Notes: generated by a model not told the origin, from the sequence alone. A stretch of 64,000 nucleotides of DNA from Aphidius gifuensis (GCF_014905175.1 NC_057792.1:17676963-17740962), one strand, 5' to 3'; counted from the first letter of the stretch, positions 27,476 through 42,400 are shown. Numbers and translations are program-made.

Positions 27476-30400
27476 GTTAGTCTTTCTTTTAAATCTTATT
27501 ATTTTATTTTTTTACTTTTATATAAACAGTCAGTATGATTCTGCCTCTTTTTGCAATATGATTTTATTAAATAAAATTCTCAAAAAGAAAGTAAAGGAAA
27601 AAATACTTATATACCCTTGGGAGTGAAAAGAAAAAAAAAATTAAGTAATTGAATACAAGAGAGTATATTCGACTCGTCAACATCATTTCAAAGATCTCAG
27701 AAAACCCTAAACTCTGATGTAATTTAGCTGGGGGTGTTTATTGTAAATGTAAAAGCATTTTCAGTAGCTAAAGGGGACTATGTGGTACATTGTCATCGTG
27801 GTCTTGGTTTGTTCGACCAAAACGTGCTCTATCGCTCCATTAGTAAAGTTTAGCTGAGTGTTGGAACAAAGTATCTTGTTCATGTCTACATTGTCTTGTT
27901 GAATATAAAAAGACTTGGGTATATTGTAAATTCAATCGTTTTATAAAAGTTTCTTGCTTGTATGATTTTAATATGAAAATTGACAAAAACATTTTCATTA
28001 ACGTGCAGGTCATTGTAATTATATCTAGTTGTTTTTAATTAAATTTTCTCAAATCATTTTTATAATATCAATTGAATTATATATTTAAATTATTTGCTTT
28101 AAATTGATAATTAATTTTATTATGCTATTTAATTTGTCTTGTGTTATTTAAACTAAATTGTTAAAGGTCAATTAGAATAGTGTATTAAAGATCATAGTTT
28201 ATACCCATGCAATAAATCATAATTTATTTATAAATACAAGTTGTATAAAAAGAAGAAGAAGAAGCAAATATACCGAGTGATATAATGTAAAACGAGGCGT
28301 AACGATAACCGAGTAACGTTACATGACAATTATATACGCACATCAAAAAAATATAGCTCTCAGTTTGTTGTTTCAAACTTCAAGTTGACGTATGTTCGCG
28401 TGCAATTTACCATTTGATTCATGAGGCATCGGGTACTGCGTGGTAATCGCAAGGCGATTGTGATTAATTAACAAATACTTGTCGGTAGTACTCGGAATAG
28501 TATTGCAATGTATCTATATATATTCAGCCATATAGCCATAGTTGTACAGCTGGAGATATATATCTGTGGCAGACAACAACAACGTCCCCCGCGACTTAGC
28601 TGTTCACTACTCTCTCTCAGCCCCATGGGAAGATGAACGAGTGAAAATGTTCGTTGTGCAATTATTCACAACTGCATTGTATTTATTTATTTTACAAATG
28701 AAAATAAATAAAAACAAATATAAATAATAACATTAAGAAATATAATTTGTAAAATGAATGCAATTATTTTTAGTATTAAAAAAATAAAAACAAAGGTTAA
28801 ATTATGCAAATAATCATTTGAAAAAATAAATAAATAAAAAGCTTAAGTGATTATATTAGCTTGAAGAATAATAATAAATTGTTTGTTAAACAATAATTTA
28901 TCAAATTTATATTTAATTGTTTATATTTAATCAATATTTTAATTGCCTATTTAACATGAATATCTGACAGTTTATCATTGACCCCATAATTGACAATCAA
29001 TTATCTTTTGTAATTTATGCATTTAATATTTATTTTATTCAAATTGATTGATATAATTTTTTTCATTTATAAAAAATAAAAAAACAGTATGAAATTTGAT
29101 AAATATTAATAATTTAGTTGATGTATTAAAGCAAAAATATTTATATGTATATAAATAAAAAATAAAAAAAGGTTAATTGATGAGAGCCGAGAACACAAAG
29201 TGTCCAGAAGTTGTGGTATAATTAATAATTTTGAAGGACACTTGTTCTCATTCCATGAAGGGCTATTTAGTCGGTGATTGTATATATAAAGAGAATAATG
29301 ACAAGGTGACGATAAAGGATCGTCTTGATTTTCTCTGTTAATTTTTCATGTAGACTATATACATAAAAAGTTTATGTGCACCTACACACTGAGAAAAAAG
29401 TTTCCCTAGATCCAAAAAGAGTTCACTTGATTTAAGTATTTTCACTTAATTCTAAAAACCGTTCTTGAATTAAGGGAAAAATCATTCGAGAGTAACGAAT
29501 GTAAACTTAAATGAAAAAGGCATTGAAATAGAGTAAATTTCACTTGAATTTAATGATAAAAATTAAAAATGAAAAAATTTCATGCAAAAAGTATTAGTGT
29601 AAATTTGGCTACCAACCAAATTCATTTAAAAAAATAAAAAATCTTTTCAGGAAAAAAACATGTGAAAAAAAAAAAAAAAATTAATTTGGCCGAAAATAAA
29701 CATTATAGATAATAAAAATAAAATACTTTGAATGGTATTAAAAATACGAAAATGAAGAGCATGAGAACTCTCGACACGAAGTTTATTTTCACTTGAATCA
29801 AGTGGAATATCTCTGGGTGATCGAATAATATTCACTAGTCTGTAAAGAAAAAATAAAAAAACTAAACTGAAATATTTTTTACTTTAATTTAAATAGTTAT
29901 AAACTATTGAATAACTTTTTCAATATAAAAATATATGATTAAATATTTATTAAAATGCATTTGAATGAATAAATGCAATAATTCAATGATATAAAATTTT
30001 ATTCGTATTAAAAAGTTAAGGTTATCAAAAACAATGACACATAATACTGAAGTCAAGTAAAAAAATCAACGCAAGGCCAGGTTCCCTTTGAATCTAGTGA
30101 ATACACTTTGAATTTAGTGAAAATACTTTTATTTGAAAAAATTTTTATTCGCTTTTTATTTGTGCCACTTAAAATCAAGTGAACTCTTCTTGATCTACGA
30201 AAACATTTTTAAACAAAAAGTTATAGGAAAATAGTAGCTAAGAAAAAAAAGGATGTAGCTAAGGAAAAGATGTACCTAAGGAAAGGATGTTGTTTACCTG
30301 TTAATTTTTTTGGCAAAATTATTTTTATATAAATTAACAGGTAAATAACTTCTTTTCCTTAGTTATCACTTTTCCTATAGCTTTTTATTTATTTAAAAAT

Positions 30401-33400
30401 ATAAAAAGCTATAGGAAAATGGTATAGCTTATCGAAAGGATGTTGTTTAATTGTTACTTCTTTTGTACTAATTTCGTATAAATTAACATGTGGAAACTTC
30501 CTTCTCTTAGCTACTCATTTTCCTATGACCATTTATTAATTTAAATAGATAAAGCTATGGGAAAAATAGTTAGGTACAGTGCTGATATTGCTTGCATGTT
30601 TTTTTCTTTTGGCAAAATTATTTTCGTATAAATTAACATGTGACAACTTCCTTTCCTAGCTACCATTTTTCCTATGACTATTTATTTGAGTTTAATAGAC
30701 AAAAGCTATATTGGGCTAGAAATAGATGTTGCCTGCATGTTTATTTTACAAAATTAATTTCTGTTTAAAATCTAACATGTGGCAACTTCCTTTCCTTAGC
30801 TAAAATTTTTTCTATAGCTTTTGTTTATTTAAATTAATAATACTTAACATTTTTAAGAACCATTTGCCAATGGCTTTTATCAATTAATAAATGAACTTCA
30901 TATTAATAATCAAAGAAAGAGCTCATTGGTAAATGTTACTTGTAAAAGAATGCCAAATAAATCAATTTGTAGTTTATATTTCTGGTCATTCGCTACAACT
31001 ATTTTTAATTTTTTTTATTTTTTAATTTTCTAAGCTCATTTATTTTTTTAATTTTTTTCATTTGTTTATCTCTTTCATTCATTTATTTATTATTCAAACA
31101 ATGTATTGTTTGATTTTTATTGAAGGTCATTCTTAATAAGGATGAAAATTTCCATTTATATATACGCGCGATGGTTTAGGGATAACGCACTGGCTTTAGG
31201 ACGATAGGTTTTAGATAGGTTTAGGTCGATGTTGGTTCAAACTCGGTTGACATGTTGCGTGCAAAAACATTTGACATGACTTCCGTGGTAATCGCAAGGC
31301 GATTGTGATTAATTAACAAATACTTGTCGGTAGTCCTCGGAATAGTATTGCAATGTATCTATATATATTCAGCCATATAGCCATAGTTGTACAGCTGGAG
31401 ATATATATCTGTGGAAAACAACAACGTCCCCGCGACTTAGCTGTTCACTACTCTCTCTCAGCCCCATGAAATGAACGAGTGAAAATTTCGTTGTAATTAA
31501 ATATTTTTTTTTATTTTACAAATGAATAAATAAAAAAAAAAATAAAAACATTAAGAAATATAATTTTAAAATGAATGCAATTATTTTAGTTTTAAAAAAA
31601 AACAAAGGTTAAATTATGCAAATAATCATTTAAAAATAAATAAATAAAAATCTTTTTATATTCTAGAAAGAACATATAATTAATCAAATTTAATAATGTT
31701 CATAATTAATCAAATTTTCTGCCTTTTATTCAACAGTTTATTTTTTAAAGATGAAATTTATTTTGTTTTAAATCCTTAAAATTATTCAATTGAAGTATAA
31801 TTTTTCATATTAAAAAATAAATACAGTTGAATTTATGATAAATATTTTTTATTTAAACAGTTTATTTTTAAAAAAAATTAATTTTTGTTTCAAATTGTTC
31901 AAGTTTTAACATAAGTATAGTTAATTGATATTGAAGAATCAATGTTCTGAATTTATGAAAATATTTTTATTTAAAAATTTTAATTATTCGGTGACGATAA
32001 AGGATCGTCTTGATTTTCTCTGTTAATTTTTCATGTAGACTATATACATAAAAAGTTTATGTGCACCTACACATTGTCGGTAGGGGGGCAGTATAGCACA
32101 ACTTGTGTTGCAACAGTACCACGCTGTCTTGGGGCTTTTTTCTTGATTCATGATCCCGCATATAACTCGTCCCGGAAGAATTATTAATTAAATTCATTAA
32201 AAAGAGAAGAAAAATAACAGGGTGTGGAAATGGTATATAGAAAAAAAAAAAAAATAATGTATACAACGATATGCGATCGCGGGCACAAGTGTGCCGAGTC
32301 ATTTGACCGGCAACAGCAAAATAAAGAGTAAAAGAGAATTGCAAGGGGAGGTCATGGGTCATCGGGTAGATGCCACGATCTATGGCCACAGTCAATTCTC
32401 GACCTACGTGACCGTTCGTGTATGTGCATTACATCGAATTGCCACAAGATCGTGCCCCATCCCGGACACAATCTGCTCGGAATCTTCTTTATTATATTTA
32501 TATTTTTTATTTATTAATTCTTATTTTATTTATTTTTTACCTTCTTGACTAACAGTTGATTGTCATTGTTATTTTATTTTAAATTTTCCTTCTTTTGAAT
32601 ATTTTTTTTTATATTTGATAAACAAGCTTTTTTAATTTTTATTTTTTGTCTCAATTTTTTTATGATAAAAAAACACAAGCTTTTAGAATAAAGTCCTGTA
32701 TTTATATATAACAATTATTATTGATAATGCATAATCGATTTTGTCGCTTTTATGTAGAGATGAGTAATAGTTTTTTTTTATTTTTTTTCTATAGTTTTTA
32801 AAATTGGACACGCAATACGAAAAGCTTTTTCATGCACATGTACTCTGTCAGACATGTGTTTTTTATTTTTTTTATTCTCTATTTGTGCGTATATGTCCAC
32901 ATTTATATTCTGTGATTTTTACCCGCCATGTCATAGTTTTTTTTTATTCGTTCCATGTTTTAAAACGTCGATTGAGAAAAATGAATGCGGATTTTGCCGG
33001 CTTCAAAATACAGAATGTATTTTTTTTTTTTCTTTTTTTTCTAATTGGAGCTAAAATGTGTAGGCGATTGATCGATAAAAGCACTACTCTATCCACGCTC
33101 TGCTTGTTTTTTATTTTTGTTCAATATTTTTATTAGTTGATTTTAAATTTAATTTTTTTTTATATATGCTCCATGATGATGAGGCGGTATATATACATAT
33201 GGAGCATTTGAGCCAATAGAATTCCCTGGGCTGTATGATGACGAGCTCAAATCAGTTTGGTTCGATGCTATCACGGCTCAAAGATCGATAGTGCATGTAT
33301 AACGAGAAATCGAATTGTGCAGTGGTTTTGTCGAGTGGTGGTAAAGAATGGTACGGGTTCAACCAACAAAGCTCGAGGCGCCAAGGGACATGAAATTTTT

Positions 33401-36400
33401 TATTTATTTATATTTACCTTTTTTTTTTTTTTTATTTTTTAAGATCACAGGCGGACACACTGATAGACACACAGTCATGTTTTTTATCAGTGAAATTAAT
33501 TTATCCATTCAATCGACAAGTGTACAGATCTACCTCTGATCATTCTCGCGGCTTTATACATAATTTATAGCTTCTTTCAACGACACAGTGCCGCAATTCA
33601 TTTAAAATCAAAATTATTTTAGCATCTAAATAAGCTATGAATTAGCATTAAAAATTTATTTCATTCAATTTTTAATTAAACCAAATTCTTTTCTATTATT
33701 TCAAGTATATTTTTCATTAATTTTCAAGTTATTTTAATTTTTTTTTTTTGTAATACTTTAATCATCTAATAAGGTTAAATAGAACATAACAAAATTTCTT
33801 GAATATTTAATTTATTATTATTTTTTTAATTAAATTTTTTTTTTTGTTAGTAAATTCTTGTAGAAAAATTAAGTGATGGAAGCTAAACTTTCATATTATT
33901 TTGAATTTATAAATATGCTATAAATTGTATATGGTTATTGGAAGACAAAATAAGTGAAGTGTAAAATTCTTGAATCTGTCTTTATCACTTTCTCGTTAAT
34001 AGCAAAAGTTTTATGAAATAAAACGCGCACACTGGATCACCAAGTTCAATTGAGTTTAGCTGATCAAGCAAGGTAAAACTCTACTGAGCGAGATTAATTA
34101 ATCAGTATTAAAACACAATCGATTGAACGAACAAGTGGGCCAAATTTTTGTCTCAAACGATAGAGAATATCTTTTTTTTTATTTTTCATTTTTCAATGAC
34201 TGCACAATAAAAACAATTACCATCAAGTTACAAAAAATAAATAAAATAACAACAATAAAATCAAAAGAATATAAATATCTTTTGTCGCATTGAAGTGACT
34301 TTAATACTTACCGGAAATTCTCAAGTTTCGTATACGACTTTTAAGGGCTGAATATAAAAACCGGAAAGTGCAATAGAAGTAACGAGATAGCGCGAGAAAT
34401 AAATTTCGAAAAAAAAAAAAAAAAAACATAATAGTATAAAGAAAAGATAATAATGATAAAGTAAAAAAAGAATAATAAAATACTAGGTTACCGATCAAAT
34501 TTACAAAAGCAATAAAATTTTAAGATCTTCTCCAATCATTTTAAGCAAGACTATACATTTCGCATTTTACCTGACTGATTTTTCGAACTTTATTTTATTG
34601 TAATACCATTGTTAACATACAAACAAATACAAAATATTTTTTTTCAATTATATCTAATGTTTTTATATATTAAACCCCATAAATACTATCTTTATATATT
34701 TATTTTATATTATTTTTTTTTTCATTTACAAACCAAATGTAAAGAAGAAAAATTTTTTTTATTATATTTACTTTGTATTTATTTATTTGTTTATCTATTT
34801 ATTTTAAAATAATAAATTGTAAATTTAAGTATACATAGTTAATTGTGTGTGTATGGAATAACAGAATGAAAGATAATTCGTGAAGAAAAAAAATTAAGTG
34901 ATGTTAGGTTTGCTCGTAAAGCGTGATTGAGTTCCTAGCACTCATCATCTTCTTTCATCGTGGTTATGTGTGTGTATACAATGCCAGTGTAACAACCGGA
35001 TGTATAACTTTAATCGAGTTCTTTCACAGACGTTTTTCAGTTGTTTAAATTATGGGTAAAAGGGAGTCATCGTGAACATATATATACAATGTATCGAGGG
35101 ATTCATTGGCCGCACAAACGAGTAGTACTTTTTAAGTACATATAACTGATTTTGTGTTGACCTGATCTGAACTCTCACGATATTTGTATCCGCGTTGAAT
35201 CAGTCGTAGAAATTTTTTTTTTTTTTTCCTTTTATTATCTATCAATGCTTTCATGTTAAATTCCATTTATATGTTTTTTTTTTTTTTTAAATACAATTTA
35301 TATTTGTTTGCAAGAATTAAATTTCATGTTTGGTATTAAAATTTTTTTCACATTTATGCGATAACCCTTTGCCTTATTGGATGCTCTTTATAATTTTATT
35401 TGAAATATTTTATTTTTTATATATTTATACACATGTGTTCTCACAGTTATTTAAAATTTTATTATTATTTTTTTTTTTTTTTAAGGATCGTCTGATCATT
35501 TGGTTTATACAATAATACTTTTTTGAAATGCATTTTTTGTTATGTTTACAACTTGGATTTAATGCAAGAATTATATTTTTTTTTTTTTTGAATAGTGTGA
35601 TTGTATATTTTGAGCCTTAATTATTTATACTTTTTTTTTTTGATTTTCTAATTTTAAATAACAACTGAGAATTCGTCACGCTAGAAACTGTCGGGTTGTT
35701 ATCACAAATCACCCTCTTAACATGTTTTATATTTTTTCTTTTAATCTCGTTCTTTCTCCCCTGTCTTATCAAACTCTATCTATCTCTGATTCAAAACTTT
35801 CCAAGTTCAAAGTTGCATGAATAAATCTCGAGCAACCAACCCCCCTTTAGCCATCTCTCAATATATACATACAAGCTTTTTGCTATATCTTTTACATTAT
35901 GGTAGCTTAAAAGTGATAAAGCTCTTTTATCTGATTATTATCAATTTGAATTTAATAACAGTAATAAAATATAAACTTAAATAATACCACAGTATCGAGA
36001 AAAAAAAAAAAAACAAAAAACTATATAATAACTAAAATTCTAAAAATAAAATTTGAGCTTTTTCTTTGTAAGTTTTTTATGATTTAAAATAAAATAATTT
36101 CTAAATTTAAAATTGTCGGATATGAATTTAATGAGCCAAAGTTCATAAAAAACTTTTTCTTTTTTTATTTCATGAATCAAATGTATATATAACAAGTTGT
36201 ATGTTATCAAACTCGAGAAACCATAAATTATCATTTGATATTAACACCGATCTTCTTGGGACTTTAACACTTTTTTTTCTGCTGATTTATTTTTCATATT
36301 ATTTTACATCCTGTTATATATATACTAGGGTCATGAAAATATTATATTTTCAAATTCATTACACATATTTATCAACTGTATAAAAAATATTTAAAAAATT

Positions 36401-39400
36401 ACATTTTTTAAAATGAAAAAAAGCTGATAATAAAATATCTATTGTCATTATTGTTGTTTCATTTAAAATAAATAAAATAAATGAGATACAATTTATTCAA
36501 GTTAAAAGGTATAATGTAAATTAATATTATGATAATATTGATATGTTAATCAGAGTCTCGTGGGTCACGCAGTGAATCATACAATCAATCTTACAAGTTA
36601 ATTTAGTTTCTTGACGAGTATAAACAGTCGCACGTTTATTCAGATAATTTATATATATACTTTAATGACACACATATATATAGTTGTAATATTAGTGGGT
36701 GAAAAGTTTGAGCCAATGTAAAAGCTAGTAATTAGTCAAAGATAAACTAAACTCCAATATTGTGTGTCGTTTTATCTCATTTTCGTAAAATTAAATGAGC
36801 AGTAGTTGATGCCAAACATGTATCCAATGCCAAGACTAATTGTGCGTATCATTTTCACACGTTTGGCAGGTATGTGTGTGTTTGTTTGTGTGTTTATTTG
36901 TGTAAACCAATTACCACTTGTTTTAATATATTTTAAAAAATTTTTTAGTCGCATGAATAAAATTGAATAATGATTTTTATCAAAATATATATTATAAACA
37001 AAACGTCTCATCATTCACTCTTGATTTTTTTTTTTTGCTTTTTCTTTAACTTGCATATAGAATTTCTATGCTTGAATATTTTCTCCATAATTTTTATTTA
37101 TTATTTTCATTTTCTATTTTACGATTGGTATCGATGTACAGCTGAGATTGTGTGCAGATCACAACGGTCTCACGCGCACACAGTGGCTCAACGAGTTTAC
37201 TGATCGCGCTAATTTGATAAAAAAATATTCATATGCATATATAGCTAGTGCGTGTATACATACATCTTGAAATATATTATATATTCAAAAATAAATAATA
37301 ACATATTTTATCTATTATCAATCTGTTATATTAGATTAAAAAGCTTTTTTTCTATTTTATTTTTTTTTTTTAACCCTACGGTATTTCGAATACATTATAT
37401 CATTGAATCTGATAAGTAAATATAAAAAAAATATATAAATTTTTTTTTGCATGTCTACCTCAAAGGACAAAAAAAAATTATTCATGATGAAAAAGTCATC
37501 TCTCATTTTATTACTCTAGAATCCAGATTGTCTTTTTTGTATAATTTTTTTTTTCTTTTAAGAAAAAATAAAATCCGTTGACAAGCTGGACATTTTGTGG
37601 TTTTCTCGCCCAACAAAAAAAATATATACATACGAGACCAAGTTGGTCACCCTTCTTCATACAATTCCGTATATAATTTTTTTTATATTTTTTCTTTTTT
37701 CCATTTTCCATTTCATAGATGTATATTTTTTTTTTTTTAATTTTTTTTTTTTAAACCGCAGTCGAACGTGCATACACATACACTGGAGAGTTGAATATAT
37801 ATATACATATGTATATTTAATTTTTAAATATATATATGAAAACCCGGAAATATGTAGGAGTGTGCTTGTTGGTCGGCGCAGCTTTACATACACTCAATTG
37901 CACGTCGTCTGCGGGGCAAAAAATAAAACCATACCAACAGAATATATCCTCTTCTTCTTCAATTGCCAAATGCCTCGAGGGGCATCAAAAAGAAAACCCT
38001 ATATATTTTTATCCTTAGTTTTCCACCCGCATACACACATACACACACTGACATGTGCACATTTATCCCCTAGGGATCTTTCGTCGTTCTCCAAACCATC
38101 GCGCATATATACACGACATTCGAGACGTCCAATTTGCAATGGCACACGCGTCTGTATAATAGCAAAGTCTCGTGTTCCCATTAGTCATTTATTTTTATTA
38201 TTATTATTTAGCTTGATTGACATTAAGCAAATTTTATTTTATCAAAATTAAAAATCATCAGACACGGTCAATTTTATTTTTCATCAATATTCAATTTAAT
38301 CTTTTTTTTTTTCTTTTTAAATATTAAATATTTACAATAAAATAAAAATAGTTAAAATAAATACTACAAATTGCGCAATGTATAAAATAATATTTACTTT
38401 TATTTTTTTTTTTTATATCAAGTCTCTTTTAGCCGATTCAATTCTTGATAATTTTATAACATTTCGTTTTGCCGGAGGGAATAAAAATGGTCAACGACCA
38501 GTGCCATTCTTCTGCACTGACTTTTCACATTTATTTTATTTCTATATTATTCTATTTATATTATTTTTTTTTTTCTTCAATTTATATACGTCTTATAACT
38601 GATCAATAGTTTCACGATACTGTAGCCGTCATTTAATCGATTTTCCATTGAATTTAAAATACAAAAAAAAATATATAAAATAAGACAAATGTGCATTTTG
38701 TCTTTGGAGCAATTGACAAGGCTGAATCAAATGGGTCATGTATATATATATTATTTTAAATTCATCGTAAATGATAGTCACTCGTGAGCACATTTAAATT
38801 TCCCAATGGATATACCATATACGATCAACTTGTGCTTTTCAATACACAACGCTTCAGCAAATTTTTTGAAGAAAAGCTCAGATGAGCTTTCGTATATATA
38901 TTTTCATAAAATAGGTCACACGTTTTTTCTACCAAATTCACATTTTCTCACTGCTATCGTATTTTATATTTTTATTTTATTTCAACCGCTGACTGAACGT
39001 GAAAAATTCGATTATTTTATATATTCAAAAAACACATGAAAATTATTATTAATATTATTAAAATAAAATACCAATGGAAAATTTTAAGTTTAATCTATAA
39101 AAATATTATTATTATTTATTATTTTTTTTAATTTAATTGTGCATACACTTGTATGTTAAAATTGTGCAAGTCTTAGATTGACTTTCAATTGCGAGGATGT
39201 CGCCATTTCAAGGACTACCCTTTCAAAGTTCTACAAAATTTATTCGCTATTGCTGTGCAGTATGAGTTAGAAAAAAAGGCGCGACTAGATTGTTGACAGC
39301 TGGGCAACAAATAGAAGTATAAAAAAAAAAAAAACATAAAAATATAAACACATGAAGCTTGAGAAAAATTAAATTGATGATGAAAGTATATCAAGGCTAC

Positions 39401-42400
39401 CTTGCAGTGTTTGTTAAAAACCAATTTTTATATATGGAATATAATTTTTTTTTCTTTTTCGAAAACAAAAATGTATACAAAAAAAAAAATGCTGTACGTA
39501 GCCAACAGATTTATTTACTTTTTTGTGTTATAAATACGATGTAATGTTCCATCGTATAAATATGGACATATATGTAGTTTTGTCGTGAACCAAACGTGTA
39601 CCGTACTCGGTCTGGTTGATTGAGACGATGTAGAAAGTTTTTTAAAAAAATATAAAAAAGGTATATATATCATTGCAAAGCGGGTAGAAATTATGTGTGT
39701 TTGGTTTAATGTTGCATGACAGTTGTGAGCAATATGTATAATTTATTTTTTTTTGCCAAACTTGGTGATCCTGGTGTGTTGGTTGTATATACCCGGGTCA
39801 ACTTTCACATGAGGGTGTTTACAAACATACCATTTACTGCATTATATTACAAAATAACATACAACTGGACATTCAGTTATTTCTCAGTCGCGTGTCTCTC
39901 ATAAATGTGAGGCTTTTCTCTTGACTGAACCAATTGTTACGGTCAATATATAAATACTCAATTGAGAAAGTTGCTCTTGATACAAAAAATATACTAGAAT
40001 AAATTATTCAATATTTTTTTGTATATAAACCTTTTTGTTTTTTCCCGTTATCATCAATGAGAAATAGAGCAATAAGTTAATTTTTTTTCTCATCTCAATT
40101 TGACAATTACTTGCACCAATTTATTTTCCATTATCTTTTTAAATATATATTCATGTTTTAAAAAGTTTTATTAATGCATCGTTTAGCTTTTGAGATGAAA
40201 CAATAATAATATTTTGATGAATTATTATTCTATATAAAATATAAATAATAAATTTGTTTTTTTTTTAATTTTATTGAATATATAAACACGACTGTTGTTA
40301 AAGCCAGTCAATAAATAGTTTAAATGTCGCAAGAAAACATCGTGAGGTGAGAATAAACTTAGAAATCCATGAAGTTTTGCAGCGTCTTGACGCCTTTCTC
40401 ACTGCACGATTATGTGCCTCCTAGCGCGCCTCACAAATTCGTGTAATGACACTCGTGGGTGCAGCATCCTCGAGAATATATATATATGTCCTCGTGTCGG
40501 ACATTTTTTACTTGAATAAAAACATTGGAATGAGTATACTATTTATCTTATCTAGCACAAGACTCTCTCTCTCTTTTTTCTTCTATTTGCCACTTTTATC
40601 CACAATTATTTTTTCATAATAACAAACTAAATTTATTATATTTGCAATTAAATAATATTAATTTAAATACTTGTATATTTTTTATTATATAATTTTAAAA
40701 ATTAACTAATTTATATAAATAATAATTAAAATAAATATAAAACTCACTAAATAATTCTGCTAAATTTTTTTGTCAATGCACAATTATTAATTGATAAATA
40801 GTAGATAAAATTGTAACATGTGTCGATCAAAATTACAACACTTTTAATAAAGAAAAAAATTATAATTTTCTGTAAAGTTTAAATTGATAATTATTCTACA
40901 ACAGGATATATATTTTTCAGTTGTTCAAAAGTGACTAAACGTTGAACCGGAAAAAATCACAGTCCAGAGAATAAATCTGTTGTAATTTTTTTTTTTGGCA
41001 ACTTCCTTTTGATATAAACTGAACAACCATTAGAATGAAGAAAAAATATTCGTAACTGTTTGTCGTTACTTGTTTGGAGATAAGAAAATTCATAATCAGT
41101 TATTCTGACATACTCATAAAAATACATTGGATTGTTTATCTTGAAAAAAAAAAAAATAACCAGATGATATTTTATTTTTCATTTGAATTTTATTATTATA
41201 TTTGATAGTTTAATATTTTTTTATGTATTATTATTATTTTAAATAATGCGTAATAGTGGAATTTCGCTTTGTATGCAAAAAGCCAAGGAATTTAATGCAA
41301 AAATTATAAATATTTAAAACCGGTTTTCATGGACAAGCGTAATCCTGTGTCTCGGGGGCAAACCTGATGGGACAAATATATTCTATACAAAGATTGTTCA
41401 ACTTAACGCGGGTGTTACGTGATTAATTCACAAGACAGTCATATGTGCAGTAATAATTTTTTTTTCTTACAAAATTTCTTATGCATTAAATGAATAAATC
41501 AGTATATATAGGCGCCTCTTGACGACAGATACATGCTGCAAAAAATGAATGAAAAAAATAAAAAAAAAAACCTGTAAACGAATGGAAAAAAAATCTATAA
41601 AAAAAGTCTAATGTAAAAGAGTATTGACATGAAGAAAAAAAAAGTTTTGTTATGGATTGCAACGTGCAACTAGCCAAAAAAAAAAAAAATAGAAATAAAA
41701 AAAAAAATTGATAGTACAAAAGAAAAAGAAGAGAGACAAGAAGAGACATATAGAAAATAGCAAAGTGGGTCTTTCATTTTGTCCAGTGAGTACCGTCTCG
41801 AAAATGTCATTCAATTCGTGTTTCAGAAATTTTTTAGCAATACATCCTCGTCTTGGTTGAAATATCTTTTTCGTTTTTTTTGCACATGTACATTTTATGT
41901 ATTTTTTCATATATAGAAACAAACATATATCCAAAAAAACAATACAATAAATGCAATACTATTTTTTTCCTCAATTTTACAGTTAAATAAATTTACAATA
42001 AATAAAATTATTATATTATTTCTTATTATTCTCATAAACAAAAAAAATAAAAAAATACTAAAGAGCTCAAACATATAAAATTATATTACAAAATTAAATT
42101 ACAGTATAGTAACAAGTAGTAAAGCATGTTAATTGATTATGTTTTTTTTTTTTCCTCCTCAAATAAAATACTCTTTAAATTTATGCATTTTATCCCCCTA
42201 TCCTTTTATATTTAATAATTACCATCAAGTCTCCTCAAATTTTCAGCTTGTAAATAGGTATAAAATAATATAATAAAATAAAAAAGCAGAAAAAACTAAA
42301 GATATAAAATAAAATATAAAAGCAGTGCTGGTATATATATAAGTTTATTAACAGTGAGTGGATTATGCTGGCTCAGTGAAGTACACACAGAGTTTGGGAG

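Noticed and set aside
28441..32073. LTR retrotransposon: direct repeats beginning TG and ending CA around a 1.9-kb interior
   Set aside because: The middle parts of the two repeats do not match. No target-site duplication, primer-binding site or gag/pol frame is seen, and the interior is a TIR element plus palindromes.
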